A stretch of DNA of 64,000 bases from Roseovarius mucosus DSM 17069 (GCF_000768555.3 NZ_KN293991.1:186001-250000); one strand, 5' to 3'; counted from the stretch's first letter, positions 27,789 to 36,840 are shown. Notes: a model not told the origin generated them from the letters alone. Numbers and translations are program-made.

Positions 27789-27933
27789 GCCCCGTCTCTT
27801 TCGTAAGTTTAACTAATGCATCCTGTAACGGAATATTGCTTATATTAAGCCTGTCTTAAAGTTACACCTAAAGACGACGGCGTTGCAATCCGCGAACAGG
27901 CCAGCCGCCGATACCACAGAGGAGGAGGAAAAC
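27789..27933. promoter_or_regulatory. Divergent lysR/tctC control region
   Basis: The 145-bp gap contains the perfect dyad GCTTA-TAT-TAAGC at 27838-27850, which fits the T-N11-A layout of LysR sites, in a locally AT-rich stretch (27831-27868). A strong purine-rich ribosome site (GAGGAGGAGG) precedes tctC at 27934. Confidence 0.5.
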
Positions 27934-28911
27934 ATGAAGCTGAGACAGTTGGGCGCGGTTTGCGCCATGGGGCTTGGCCTTACGGCGACTGCCGCATTGG
28001 CCGAATATCCCGAACGCCCCATCAACATGGTCATTCCCTATGGCGCAGGCGGCGCGACCGATATTTCGGCCCGCACAATCGCAGAGCCGCTGGGCACCGT
28101 GGTCGGTAAGCCTTTGGTCATGTCGAACATCACCGGGGCAGGGGGCGCCACAGGATCGGTCGCGGTGCAAAATGCCAAGGCGGACGGCTATACCATGCTC
28201 TTCGCGCGTGTCGGCTCGCATACCGTCAACCCGGCGATGAAGGCGACGCTGCCCTATACGCTTGACGATTTCCGCTTTGTCACGGTTTATGAGATCAACC
28301 CCGTTGCCTGCGCGGTGCGCCCAGATTCCGGTATTGAGACGATCGAGGATTTGGTCTCACTGACAGAATCCGAAGGCACCAGCTTCAGCTCTTCCGGTGT
28401 CGGCTCTATGCTGCATCTCGCGGCGGTCATGGTGCTGGATGAGTTCGGCGTCGAGAACCCGCTCGACAAGGCGATCCACATTCCCCAAGGCGGCGGTGGC
28501 GAGGCGGCAACCGCCGTTCTCAACGGAACCGTGACGTTCATCTGCACCAACACATCAGCTCTTGCCAATTTCGTGGCCAATGGTCAGTTGAAGCCGATCC
28601 TCGTAACCACCGCCGAACCGGTGCCGGGCTTTGATGCGCCGACCGCCGTCGACCTGGGCAAACCTGATCTGACGCAATTGGTCGGCTGGACCGGGATCGC
28701 CGGGCCGGATGATCTGCCTGACGATGTAGCCGCAAAATGGGGTGAATGGATGGCTGCGGCTGCGGGAGACGAAAAATTCATTGCACAGATGAGCGCACTT
28801 GGGTCGGTCATCAATGTCATGAGCCCCGAGGAGGCCAATGCCTTCATTCAGACGCAATATGAAACCTTCCGCGCGCTGGTCGATAAACTCGGCATGCGCA
28901 TCGAAGGCTGA
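27934..28911 (+). CDS. tctC: Tripartite tricarboxylate transporter substrate-binding protein TctC
   Basis: 325 residues. Signal peptide MKLRQLGAVCAMGLGLTATAALA (1-23), then YPERPINMVIPYGAGGATDISAR, the classic Bug/TctC ligand loop, and NITGAGGATGSVAVQNAKADGYTM. It is a periplasmic receptor for a carboxylate, feeding the TctAB permease. Start ATG 27934 is preceded by GAGGAGGAGG; the longer frame from 27883 has no such site. Confidence 0.92.
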   Translation: MKLRQLGAVCAMGLGLTATAALAEYPERPINMVIPYGAGGATDISARTIAEPLGTVVGKPLVMSNITGAGGATGSVAVQNAKADGYTMLFARVGSHTVNPAMKATLPYTLDDFRFVTVYEINPVACAVRPDSGIETIEDLVSLTESEGTSFSSSGVGSMLHLAAVMVLDEFGVENPLDKAIHIPQGGGGEAATAVLNGTVTFICTNTSALANFVANGQLKPILVTTAEPVPGFDAPTAVDLGKPDLTQLVGWTGIAGPDDLPDDVAAKWGEWMAAAAGDEKFIAQMSALGSVINVMSPEEANAFIQTQYETFRALVDKLGMRIEG

Positions 28912-28987
28912 AGGCACTCGCGAACGTCGGTCGGGCACCGCGATGCCCGGCCGCTCAAGGCCTGCAATCTGATCGGGGAGGATCAGG

Positions 28988-29479
28988 GTGAACAAACGCG
29001 CAATTCAGGTGCAACTGGGCATCGGCGCCTGTGTGGTCTGTGTTTTTCTGATCCTATATGCAATTCCCTATTGGATCTCCGCACCGAGCAATATGCGTAA
29101 CATCGTGCTGTCGCCCAGGTTCTGGCCCTATGCAATCGCCGGTTTGACGGGGTTGGTCGGAGTCGGAATGTTGTTTGCGAACCGCAAGGCGAATGCGGAT
29201 GACGCGCCTGTCAATGACCCGATCCAAGACCCGCGGGCGGGGTTAATCCGGCTGGCGGGCATGGCGGTATTGATGGCCGTCACCTTCTGGCTTTTGCCAC
29301 GCATCGGCATGGTATGGGCCACGATGCTGGCTTTTGCGTCGCTCGCTTTTCTGGTCAAGACGCGCCATCCCAAAACCGCTTTGATTTGCGCATTGGCGGT
29401 GCCGCTCTTGCTTTATGTCTTCTTTGCTCATGTTGCGGGTGTCGCCATTCCGCAGGGCGAATTTGTGAGGCTGCCATGA
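28988..29479 (+). CDS. tctB: Tripartite tricarboxylate transporter small membrane protein TctB
   Basis: 163 residues, four predicted helices, GTG start with GGGGAGGATCAGG upstream. SPRFWPYAIAGLTGLVGVGMLF is the family's N-terminal signature region. It pairs with TctA. The stop overlaps the tctA start by 4 bp; 76 bp separate it from tctC. Confidence 0.85.
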   Translation: MNKRAIQVQLGIGACVVCVFLILYAIPYWISAPSNMRNIVLSPRFWPYAIAGLTGLVGVGMLFANRKANADDAPVNDPIQDPRAGLIRLAGMAVLMAVTFWLLPRIGMVWATMLAFASLAFLVKTRHPKTALICALAVPLLLYVFFAHVAGVAIPQGEFVRLP

Positions 29480-30966
29480 GCGTGATTGACAGCATCATGG
29501 CCGGTCTTGCGCTGGTTGGAAACGTCGAGGCGATTGTGTCCTTGGCGATAGGTATCGTGATCGGTGTGATCGGTGGGGCAATTCCTGGGATTTCGGCGAC
29601 AATGGCGGTGGCTCTGACACTGCCCTTTACCTTTCCTATGCAGCCGATCAACGGAATCCTCTTGCTTTTGGGGGTCTACAAGGGCGGCATATTTGGCGGC
29701 TCGATCCCGGCCATCTTGATCAAGACACCAGGCACGCCCGCCTCGTCGGCCACAGTCTTAGACGGGCATCCTATGGCGGCGCGTGGCGAGGCGGGGCGCG
29801 CGCTGGGCATGGCGCTCTGGGCGTCTTGCACGGCGGATCTGATCTCGAATCTCGCGCTGATCCTTTTCGCGGGCTGGCTTGCCTCTTTCGCGCTCAGCTT
29901 TGGGCCGCCGGAATTTTTTGCGCTTATTCTGTTCTCGCTCACGATCATCGCGGGCGTGTCGGGCGAAAGCCTCCTGCGCGGCGCTCTCGCGGCGCTTTTG
30001 GGGCTGCTCTTGGCAACCATTGGCCTTGATCTTGTCTATGGCACCAATCGCTTCACCTTTGGCGATCCCAACCTGATGGGAGGTCTGAATTTCATCGCCG
30101 TTCTGATCGGACTCTTTGCCATCCCCGAGGTCATAAACATGGTTTGGAATCCCACCGGTCATATCGGCAAGGTGCAGGCCCTGGGCGGTAAATGGGTCAC
30201 GTTCGCCGAATATAAGCGCTGCTTCCGTTCCATCGTGCGCGGCAGTTTCATCGGTGTCTTTCTGGGCGCGATCCCTGGTATCGGCGCGGCCCCCGCGGCC
30301 TTTCTGAGCTATTCCGAGGCCCGCCGCAAATCCCCCAACAAGGCCAATTTCGGCAAGGGTGAGATCGAGGGCGTCGCCGCCTCGGAGGCAGGCAATAATG
30401 GCGTGGCGGGTGCCACTCTGATCCCGCTTCTGGCCTTGGGCGTGCCCGGCGATGTGATCACCGCCATCATCATCGGGGCCTTTATGGTGCATGGATTACA
30501 ACCGGGACCGATGATGTTCGTGATGAACGTCGATATCATATACGGCCTCTTCATCGGCCTCATCTTTTCCTCTGGCTTGCTCTTGATCGTGGGGGGCTTG
30601 GCAATTCGCGGTTTCAAGCCCGTGGCTGACATCCCGAAGCGTATCCTGATGCCGATTGTCCTTGTGCTGTGCATCTACGGCGTCTTTGCGGTCAACAACA
30701 ACATCTTTGACGTTGGCGTTATGTTCGTGATGGGTTGGGTGGGGTTCGTCATGTCCCGCTATCATATTCCCGCCGCCCCCTTCCTGATCGCCTTCATTCT
30801 GGGGCCCCTGCTCGAGGATAATTTCCGAAAATCCATGCTGATGTCTGGCGGTTCACCCGATGTGCTTTTGCGGGGGCCAATCACGTGGTTTTTCTGGGCC
30901 TTGACCCTGATCGCGGTCCTTGCGATTGCGCGAGGCACGCTTGACAAGGCGCGAGACAAGGGCTGA
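29476..30966 (+). CDS. tctA: Tripartite tricarboxylate transporter large permease TctA
   Basis: 496 residues from the ATG at 29476, about 12 hydrophobic segments. Conserved stretches are GVIGGAIPGISATMAVALTLPFTF near the N-terminus, IKTPGTPASSATVLDGHPMA, GAIPGIGAAPAAFLSYSEARRKS and GVAASEAGNNGVAGATLIPLLALGVPGD. It is the ion-coupled membrane channel of the TTT system, with TctC and TctB encoded directly upstream. Confidence 0.94.
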   Translation: MSVIDSIMAGLALVGNVEAIVSLAIGIVIGVIGGAIPGISATMAVALTLPFTFPMQPINGILLLLGVYKGGIFGGSIPAILIKTPGTPASSATVLDGHPMAARGEAGRALGMALWASCTADLISNLALILFAGWLASFALSFGPPEFFALILFSLTIIAGVSGESLLRGALAALLGLLLATIGLDLVYGTNRFTFGDPNLMGGLNFIAVLIGLFAIPEVINMVWNPTGHIGKVQALGGKWVTFAEYKRCFRSIVRGSFIGVFLGAIPGIGAAPAAFLSYSEARRKSPNKANFGKGEIEGVAASEAGNNGVAGATLIPLLALGVPGDVITAIIIGAFMVHGLQPGPMMFVMNVDIIYGLFIGLIFSSGLLLIVGGLAIRGFKPVADIPKRILMPIVLVLCIYGVFAVNNNIFDVGVMFVMGWVGFVMSRYHIPAAPFLIAFILGPLLEDNFRKSMLMSGGSPDVLLRGPITWFFWALTLIAVLAIARGTLDKARDKG

Positions 30967-31061
30967 AATCGTCTGGCATTTGACAATCCTTCTTGGTTTT
31001 TCTGCGTGATAAGATTTTCGTGACAGGCCCTCCTGGGGCTATGAAAGCACGGGTTCCCTTC

Positions 31062-31090
31062 ATATATTCAGAAATGAAGATATAATCGTT
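31062..31090. promoter_or_regulatory. Candidate SoxR/BigR-type operator upstream of the yeeE-yedE-pdo operon
   Basis: ATTC-N8-AGAT (31066-31081) within ATATATTC...GATATA is an imperfect version of the ATTC-N8-GAAT dyad seen at the sox promoters. It lies 54 bp upstream of the first sulfur transporter gene, in the 168-bp gap after tctA, which otherwise shows nothing recognisable. Confidence 0.4.
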
Positions 31091-31134
31091 GGGTGCGCCT
31101 GACGAGCTTTTGCCACGGCGAGAGAGGAAGAAAA

Positions 31135-31575
31135 ATGACCGGTGTAGAAACCGAATTTACCCCGCTTATGTCATTCGCGGGTGGTGTGTTGATTGGTTTG
31201 TCAGCGGTGTTGCTGATGTTTTTTCAGGGCCGGATCATGGGGGCCACCGGCATTCTGTCGGGATTAATTACGGGCGGTGTACCGGGCGACAAGAGTTGGC
31301 GTGCGGCGATGGTCGTGGGCATGATCGCCGGACCGCTTGTGGTGCTGGCGTTGACCGGACAAATGCCAGAGGTCGAGGTGCCGATCAGCCTGCCAATGAT
31401 CGTGATCGGCGGGTTCATCGTGGGGATCGGCGTGACTTTTGGGTCTGGCTGTACCTCGGGGCACGGGGTTTGCGGGCTTGCGCGGCTCTCGCCCCGGTCC
31501 TTTGTGGCCACGCTGACCTTCATGGTGGTGGCTATTTTCACAGTTTATGTCATTCGTCACGTGATCGGAGTCTGA
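31135..31575 (+). CDS. YeeE/YedE family half-size sulfur transporter (N-terminal half)
   Basis: 146 residues from ATG 31135 (GAGAGGAAG upstream), four membrane segments. GVTFGSGCTSGHGVCGLARLSPRSF carries the Cys motif typical of YeeE/YedE (DUF395) thiosulfate/sulfur transporters. It pairs with the next gene, and two half-size proteins with a persulfide dioxygenase-like protein match the composition of bigR-type sulfide-detoxification operons. It lies 3 bp from the next gene. Confidence 0.85.
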   Translation: MTGVETEFTPLMSFAGGVLIGLSAVLLMFFQGRIMGATGILSGLITGGVPGDKSWRAAMVVGMIAGPLVVLALTGQMPEVEVPISLPMIVIGGFIVGIGVTFGSGCTSGHGVCGLARLSPRSFVATLTFMVVAIFTVYVIRHVIGV

Positions 31576-31578
31576 GCC

Positions 31579-32013
31579 ATGCGCATTCTTTCTGCCCTGC
31601 TTGTCGGCCTTGTCTTTGGCGTGGGGATTGCCATCTCTGGCATGATCAACCCGGCCAAAGTACTCAATTTCTTTGATATTGCCGGGACATGGGATCCGAG
31701 CCTGATTTTTGTCATGGGGGGTGCGCTGCTGACCACGTTTATCGGCTATCGCCTTGTTCTCAAACGCCCCGGCCCGATTGTCGAGGCGGAATTCAAGCTG
31801 CCGACCAACACAGTGATCGACGCTCGCCTGATCGGGGGATCGGCGGTCTTTGGCCTAGGTTGGGGCATCGCCGGATTTTGCCCCGGCGCGGCGGTCCCGG
31901 CCCTTGGCTCTGGCAGATACGAGGTTTTGGCCTTTGTCGCAGCACTCTTGGCCGGGCTTTGGGTGGCCAAGATGATCCAGACGAAACAGGCAGACAGAAG
32001 GGTCACGGCATGA
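31579..32013 (+). CDS. YeeE/YedE family half-size sulfur transporter (C-terminal half, DUF6691-like)
   Basis: 144 residues, four membrane segments. SGMINPAKVLNFFDIAGTWDPSLIFVMGG and GLGWGIAGFCPGAAVPALGSG (conserved Cys in GFCPG) identify the second half of the transporter. Its stop overlaps the hydrolase start by 4 bp. Together the pair probably imports thiosulfate or another reduced sulfur species. Confidence 0.85.
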   Translation: MRILSALLVGLVFGVGIAISGMINPAKVLNFFDIAGTWDPSLIFVMGGALLTTFIGYRLVLKRPGPIVEAEFKLPTNTVIDARLIGGSAVFGLGWGIAGFCPGAAVPALGSGRYEVLAFVAALLAGLWVAKMIQTKQADRRVTA

Positions 32014-32894
32014 TGGACTATCCTGTGAACATGGGCGTGACGCCCGAAGTCAAGGCGTTCTTTGACGAGGCCACGAATACCATCAGCTACGTGGTCAAGG
32101 ACCCCGGCTCCTCCGCCTGTGCTGTGGTTGACAGCGTAATGGATATCGACATGGCGGCGGGGCGGATCACCTATGATCATGCTGATGCCATGATCGCCTA
32201 TATTGAGGATCACGGCCTCAGCCTCGATTGGATCATCGAGACGCATGTCCACGCTGACCATCTCTCGGCGGCGCCCTATATTCAGCAGACGCTGGGCGGC
32301 AAAATCGGGATTGGTGAGAAAATCCTTGTCGTGCAGGAAACCTTTGGCAAGATTTTCAACGAAGGCACCGAATTTCAGCGTGACGGTAGCCAGTTCGATG
32401 CGCTGTTCAAGGATGGCGACACCTACAAGGTCGGGCAAATGACCTGCTTTGCCATGCACACGCCCGGACATACGCCCGCCTGCATGGTGCATGTGATGGG
32501 CGATGCGGCCTTTGTCGGCGATACGCTCTTTATGCCCGATGGCGGATCGGCCCGCGCGGATTTCCCCGGCGGTGATGCTGGCGAACTCTATGACAGCATC
32601 CAAAGGGTGCTACGCCTGCCTGACGATATGCGTCTCTTCATGTGCCACGATTATGGCCCCAATGGCCGCGACATTCAGTGGGAGACCAGCGTGAGGGCGG
32701 AGAAAGCGCATAATATCCATGTCGGCGGCGGCAAAACTCGCGAGGAATTTGTGAAGTTCCGCACAGAGCGTGACGCGCAGCTTGCCATGCCGCGGCTGAT
32801 CTTGCCCTCCTTGCAGGTCAACATGCGGGCGGGCGAAGTACCCCGTGACAGCGACGGCAATCCGATGCTGAAATTGCCGGTCAACCGGCTCTGA
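32010..32894 (+). CDS. Metallo-beta-lactamase-fold persulfide dioxygenase-like protein (Blh/ETHE1 type)
   Basis: 294 residues. THVHADH (78-84) is the HxHxDH metal motif, followed by MHTPGHTPACMVHVMGDAAFVGDTLFMPDGGSARADFPGG, which fits the glyoxalase-II-like persulfide dioxygenase branch; Blh proteins of bigR operons have this form. It would oxidise glutathione persulfide to sulfite. It overlaps the upstream transporter by 4 bp; downstream is a SulP remnant. ATGs at 32010 and 32013 are both possible. Confidence 0.85.
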   Translation: MMDYPVNMGVTPEVKAFFDEATNTISYVVKDPGSSACAVVDSVMDIDMAAGRITYDHADAMIAYIEDHGLSLDWIIETHVHADHLSAAPYIQQTLGGKIGIGEKILVVQETFGKIFNEGTEFQRDGSQFDALFKDGDTYKVGQMTCFAMHTPGHTPACMVHVMGDAAFVGDTLFMPDGGSARADFPGGDAGELYDSIQRVLRLPDDMRLFMCHDYGPNGRDIQWETSVRAEKAHNIHVGGGKTREEFVKFRTERDAQLAMPRLILPSLQVNMRAGEVPRDSDGNPMLKLPVNRL

Positions 32895-32926
32895 ACAAAC
32901 GCCCAGACAAGCAGGGAGAGGCCGAA

Positions 32927-33629
32927 ATGAACCCTAGCCAAGTCGGTCGCTTCCTGCCCATTCTGGACTGGGGCCGCCATTATTCGCGGCACCTGCTGAC
33001 CGATGACGCTTTGGCAGCGGTGATCGTGACGATCATGCTGTTTCCGCAATCTTTGGCCTATGCGCGTCTTGCTTGTTTGCCGCCGTGGCTGGCGCCATTC
33101 TGCTGACGCGCGGTTTCGGAGTTGAAACCGGAGTTTCTGCCGGTTTGATCCTCTCTATCGGTCTGCACCTCTATCGCAGCTCCCGACCTCATATTGCCGA
33201 AGTGGGCCTTGTTCCCGGAACCCAGCATTTCCGCAATAACCTGCGCCATCAGGTCCTGACCGATCCTGCGGTTGTGACCTTTCACCCCGATCAAAGCCTC
33301 TATTTCGCCAATGCCCGTTTTGTTGAGGATCACGTTTTTGCGCGCGTGCATTCCGGGGGCCGGTGAGCGATGTGGTTCTCATGTGTTCCGCCATCAATGA
33401 AATTGACCTGAGCGCGGCCGAAACACTGGAACAGATCAATAAACGGCTCAAGGAGATGGGCATCCGCCTGCATCTGTCAGAGGTCAAAGAGCCAGTGATG
33501 GACCGGCTGTGCCGCGCGCATTTCCTGAGCGATCTCACAGGCCAGATATTTCAGGCGCAATACGACGCCTTTACGGTCCTCAGCCCCGATGCAGTGGCGG
33601 GCGATCAGGCAAAGCCGGTGATGAGCTGA
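32927..33629 (+). pseudogene. SulP-family sulfate permease remnant with STAS domain
   Basis: Three pieces of one family lie in three frames. 32927-33106 encodes a 59-codon SulP N-terminus (LPILDWGRHYSRH, AAVIVTIMLFPQSLAYARLA) ending at a stop. 33073-33366 encodes the end of the last membrane segments (FAAVAGAILLTRGFGVETGVSAGLILSIG) plus the first part of the STAS domain. 33363-33629 encodes the rest of STAS (SDVVLMCSAINEIDLSAAETLEQINKRL). An intact SulP is about 580 residues, so roughly 350 central residues are deleted near 33062-33080, and a second frameshift lies at a G-run near 33355-33362. Intact versions follow the persulfide dioxygenase in related operons. Confidence 0.85.
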
Positions 33630-34651
33630 CGCAATCCAATCGCCGCACCTACAAAGATTGCGGCAAAGGTAACAGGCGCGCTGAAAGACAGAACGGAAAA
33701 GGCGGAAATCCCCTGACCGACGGTGCAACCAAAGGCCAGCACCGCGCCGAAGCCCATGCAGACCGCCCCCAACATCTGCCGACGCAATTCCCGCGGATCC
33801 TCACAGGCTTCCCATCGGAAATGGCCTTTTATAAGGCTGCCGCAAAACGCACCGGCCAGCACACCAAACACTGATGCCACACCAAAGCTGAGGCCGCCAC
33901 CGCTTGCCGTCATCAAAAAGATGATGGTTTCCCCGAGCGGCGCGGAGAATGTATGCGTCTGCACTGGCTGCGGCATAAACCCATACGTGGCCACCCAAGA
34001 CGTGCCGAACCAACCCGACGTGACCGCAATTCCAACCATCGCCCCCCAAAAGAGCGCACGGCGGTTTTGCAGAAAGTCGCGTGAGGCAAGCGCCGCCAAA
34101 CAGATCAGCGCCGAAATCCCCAATCCCACCCAGATCATCGGCAGCCCGGTGACCGCGCCCAGAACCTGCGCGTAGGACTGGTTCTCGAACGCGGGGCTTG
34201 TCGCCTCTGTCGCTAAGATGCGAAACCTCGCAAAGGGGCCGGACATCATCACATAGGCCGAAATCCCCATCACAAGAACGATCACGAACGCCCTTAGATC
34301 ACCGCCGCCAAATCGGGCAAGCGCGCCAAATCCACAATTTCCGGCAAGCGACATGCCGTAGCCAAAGAGCAGGCCGCCCGAAACACTGGCCAGCGGTGAC
34401 CATGGCGTGATCCAATAGGCATTGGCTGAAATATCGAAAAGGTCGAGCCCTGCCAGCCCAAAAGCCGTGATCCCGGCCACCCCAATGGCCAGCCCCCACA
34501 TCCGCAAACGCGTATCGCTCTGCTGATAAAGAAGATCCTCGATCGCGCCCAGAGTACAGAAGCGCCCCACGCGTGCCGCGAGCCCAAGGACCATGCCGCC
34601 GGCAAAACCAAAAAACAGGATGATCATGGGTTCAGGGATGCCGCCGGGCAT
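33605..34651 (-). CDS. soxT: YeeE/YedE family sulfur transporter, SoxT-like
   Basis: 348 residues, about nine or ten membrane segments. Repeated Cys-containing motifs GRFCTLGAIEDLL, MSLAGNCGFGALARFGGGD and LAFGCTVGQGISAFSVLSFSAP mark a full-length YeeE/YedE protein. SoxT of other sox loci belongs to this family and is encoded with soxR/soxS. It is the last gene of leftward soxS-soxR-soxT and is proposed to import thiosulfate. Its end overlaps the SulP remnant. Confidence 0.82.
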   Translation of the reverse strand: MPGGIPEPMIILFFGFAGGMVLGLAARVGRFCTLGAIEDLLYQQSDTRLRMWGLAIGVAGITAFGLAGLDLFDISANAYWITPWSPLASVSGGLLFGYGMSLAGNCGFGALARFGGGDLRAFVIVLVMGISAYVMMSGPFARFRILATEATSPAFENQSYAQVLGAVTGLPMIWVGLGISALICLAALASRDFLQNRRALFWGAMVGIAVTSGWFGTSWVATYGFMPQPVQTHTFSAPLGETIIFLMTASGGGLSFGVASVFGVLAGAFCGSLIKGHFRWEACEDPRELRRQMLGAVCMGFGAVLAFGCTVGQGISAFSVLSFSAPVTFAAIFVGAAIGLRQLITGFA

Positions 34652-34693
34652 GATGCTCCTCCGTTTGACGCTGGCAAGGTCGCGCTGCGTGGA

Positions 34694-35008
34694 TCACGGT
34701 TGCTTGCAAAACAGATCGTAGACCACTTCGAGCATCTGTATCGCGCGGCGGTCTGTCAAACGGTAATAGATAGCCTTGCCCTCTCGCCGTGGTGTTACCA
34801 GACCTTCCAGACGCAAGCGTGAGAGTTGCTGAGACACCGCCGCCTGTCGCGCCGAGAGCAGATCCTCAAGCTCGGTCACGCTCTTTTCCCCGGTTGCGAG
34901 ATGACACAGGATCATCAAACGCCCTTCATGGCTGATCGCCTTGAGGAACTCAGCCGCTGTATGCGCCAGATCAAGCATCGCTTCGATGCTCTCGTCAGAC
35001 TTATCCAT
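34694..35008 (-). CDS. soxR: ArsR-family persulfide-sensing repressor SoxR (BigR/SqrR type)
   Basis: 104 residues from ATG 35008; an in-frame ATG at 35035, 5 bp after the soxS stop, is also possible. The HTH is KSVTELEDLLSARQAAVSQQLSRLRLEGLV with wing TPRREGKAIYYRL. Two cysteines, Cys35 (RLMILCHLATG) and Cys101 (DLFCKQP), match the conserved pair that forms a tetrasulfide link in SqrR/BigR when sulfane sulfur rises, releasing DNA. It should repress sox, and probably the persulfide dioxygenase operon, until sulfur compounds appear. Confidence 0.88.
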   Translation of the reverse strand: MDKSDESIEAMLDLAHTAAEFLKAISHEGRLMILCHLATGEKSVTELEDLLSARQAAVSQQLSRLRLEGLVTPRREGKAIYYRLTDRRAIQMLEVVYDLFCKQP

Positions 35009-35040
35009 CAGGGAAGGGGGAGCGCGGCGCAACATCGGGA

Positions 35041-35409
35041 TCACGGCGCCTTGGTGGCATCGGGGTGCGCGTCCAAAAGCTGTGTCAGAAGAAACCAGAA
35101 GAACTCGTCGCCCGCATAGCCTTCGATCCGCCCCAGTTCCCGACCGTCCTCGACCAGAACAAAGGTCGGGGTAAAGATCGGTCGACTGCGAAAGGCAATG
35201 TCTTGGGGCAGCGCGTTGATCTGCACCCGGCGCAGGGGTGCGCGCGCGCCTTCCGTGGTCTTGGGGTAGGCCGGAGCAATCTCGGCATTCCATCGCTCGC
35301 ACCAATGACAACCATGCCGCTCGACCATGACCAGCTCAGCCGCCGACAGCGGACCAATCAGGCCGAATGTCAGGGAGAGGCTCACGAGAAAGGCAACGAG
35401 CGTATGCAT
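35041..35409 (-). CDS. soxS: Periplasmic thioredoxin SoxS
   Basis: 122 residues. Signal peptide 1-24 (MHTLVAFLVSLSLTFGLIGPLSAA), then MVERHGCHWCERW with redox Cys34/Cys37 and the thioredoxin cis-Pro segment TPTFVLVEDG. In Paracoccus SoxS keeps the SoxYZ carrier in its active state. It is the first gene of the leftward soxS-R-T unit, divergent from soxV with a palindromic operator between. Confidence 0.85.
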   Translation of the reverse strand: MHTLVAFLVSLSLTFGLIGPLSAAELVMVERHGCHWCERWNAEIAPAYPKTTEGARAPLRRVQINALPQDIAFRSRPIFTPTFVLVEDGRELGRIEGYAGDEFFWFLLTQLLDAHPDATKAP

Positions 35410-35437
35410 CGGTGTTCCGATTGACGGACAGAATAAA

Positions 35438-35459
35438 ACATATGATAGTTTGAATATGT
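35438..35459. promoter_or_regulatory. Candidate SoxR operator between soxS and soxV
   Basis: ACATAT-N10-ATATGT is a perfect 6-bp dyad containing ATAT-N8-GAAT. It sits in the 79-bp divergent promoter, which is one of the two intergenic regions (soxS-soxV) that SoxR binds in Paracoccus pantotrophus. Confidence 0.65.
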
Positions 35460-35488
35460 ATGCGGATCAACCCGTCTGAGGATGCCCG

Positions 35489-36226
35489 ATGTTCGATGTC
35501 TCACTGCTTAGCGCCTTTGTCGGGGGATTGATCGTCTTTTTCTCGCCCTGCGTGCTGCCAATCGTGCCTTTTTACCTCAGCTATATGGCTGGGGCGTCGA
35601 TGTCCGAGATCAGCGCGGAGGGTCGTCTTGCTCCGGGTGTGCGCCGTCGCGCCTTTGCCGCGTCAATCATGTTTTCTGCGGGAATCATCACGGTTTTTGT
35701 GTTGCTAGGCGCCGCAGCTTTTGGCCTAAGCCAGGCGTTCCGGGGATTTCAGACAGAGTTTCGCATGTTTGCCGCGCTTGTTGTGCTGATCCTCGGACTG
35801 CATTTTCTGGGCGTGCTGCGCATCGGCTTTCTCAACCGGGTGTTCCAGATGGATGCCGGCGACACCAGGAATATGTCGGTTCTCGGGGCCTATGTGGTGG
35901 GGTTCGCGTTTGCAGCCGGCTGGACGCCCTGTGTGGGTGGCGTGCTGACGGCAGTGGTCTTTACCGCCAGCACCGAGGCCACGGCGATGAAAGGGCTGGC
36001 GCTCCTCTTGGTCTTTGGTCTCGCCATGACCACGCCCTTCATGGTGGCCTCGCTCTTTATCGGACCGTTTCTGCGCTTTGCCGCGAAGTTCCGCCGTCAC
36101 CTGCCCAAGGTCGAAAAAGCAATGGGGCTGCTCTTGATCGTCTTTGCGGCGCTCATTGCGACCGACAGCGTCAATTATATCGCCCAATGGATGCTGGAGA
36201 CCTTTCCAGCCTTTCAAAACATCTGA
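35489..36226 (+). CDS. soxV: CcdA-type thiol-disulfide transporter SoxV
   Basis: 245 residues, six membrane helices. The redox cysteines are in FFSPCVLPIVPFYLSYMAG and AAGWTPCVGGVLTAVVF. It carries reducing equivalents from cytoplasmic thioredoxin across the inner membrane to SoxW/SoxS, which keep the SoxYZ Cys reduced. It heads the rightward sox operon, with soxW 12 bp downstream. Confidence 0.93.
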   Translation: MFDVSLLSAFVGGLIVFFSPCVLPIVPFYLSYMAGASMSEISAEGRLAPGVRRRAFAASIMFSAGIITVFVLLGAAAFGLSQAFRGFQTEFRMFAALVVLILGLHFLGVLRIGFLNRVFQMDAGDTRNMSVLGAYVVGFAFAAGWTPCVGGVLTAVVFTASTEATAMKGLALLLVFGLAMTTPFMVASLFIGPFLRFAAKFRRHLPKVEKAMGLLLIVFAALIATDSVNYIAQWMLETFPAFQNI

Positions 36227-36238
36227 TCGAGGAGAAGC

Positions 36239-36820
36239 ATGATGACAAGAATGTTGACCCTGCTGGCCGCCGCCCTGTTCGCAATGCCCGTCGCCGCGGT
36301 GGAACTGGGCGACGACGGCCTGCACAAGACGGACTGGATGCGCGACACCTTCAAGGACCTGCGTGAGGACCTGGCTGATGCCAATACCGAGGGCAAGCGC
36401 TTGATGGTGATCATCGAACAGCGCGGGTGCATCTATTGCACCAAGATGCATGAAGAGGTGTTTCCCCGTCCAGAAATTGCCGATTTCATCCGTAATAATT
36501 TCTTTGTCGTGCAGCTCAATTTGCACGGCGATTTGGAGGTTGTCGATTTCGACGGTGAATCACTGTCTGAGAAACAGGCCGCGCGCAAATGGGGACTGCT
36601 CTTTACGCCGTCGATTCTGTTTCTACCCGAAGAGGTGGCAGAGGATCAGACAGCCGCACAGGCAGCGGTGGCAATGATGCCCGGTGCCTTTGGCCCGGGA
36701 ACCACGTTGGACCTGCTCACTTGGGTGCAGGAGAAACGGTATTTGCTTGATACCGAAGAAGATTTCCAACGCTATCACGCGCGCCGCATCGCCGAACGCG
36801 AAGCCGAAAAATCGCAGTGA
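36239..36820 (+). CDS. soxW: Periplasmic thioredoxin SoxW
   Basis: 193 residues. Signal peptide ending near 20 (FAMPVAA), redox motif EQRGCIYCTKMHEEVF with Cys64/Cys67, and cis-Pro in LLFTPSILFL. The C-terminal tail is highly charged. It is reduced by SoxV and acts on Sox proteins in the periplasm. A 107-bp gap with operator-like dyads separates it from soxX. Confidence 0.9.
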   Translation: MMTRMLTLLAAALFAMPVAAVELGDDGLHKTDWMRDTFKDLREDLADANTEGKRLMVIIEQRGCIYCTKMHEEVFPRPEIADFIRNNFFVVQLNLHGDLEVVDFDGESLSEKQAARKWGLLFTPSILFLPEEVAEDQTAAQAAVAMMPGAFGPGTTLDLLTWVQEKRYLLDTEEDFQRYHARRIAEREAEKSQ

Positions 36821-36840
36821 GCATGTGCGTGAGAATACAT

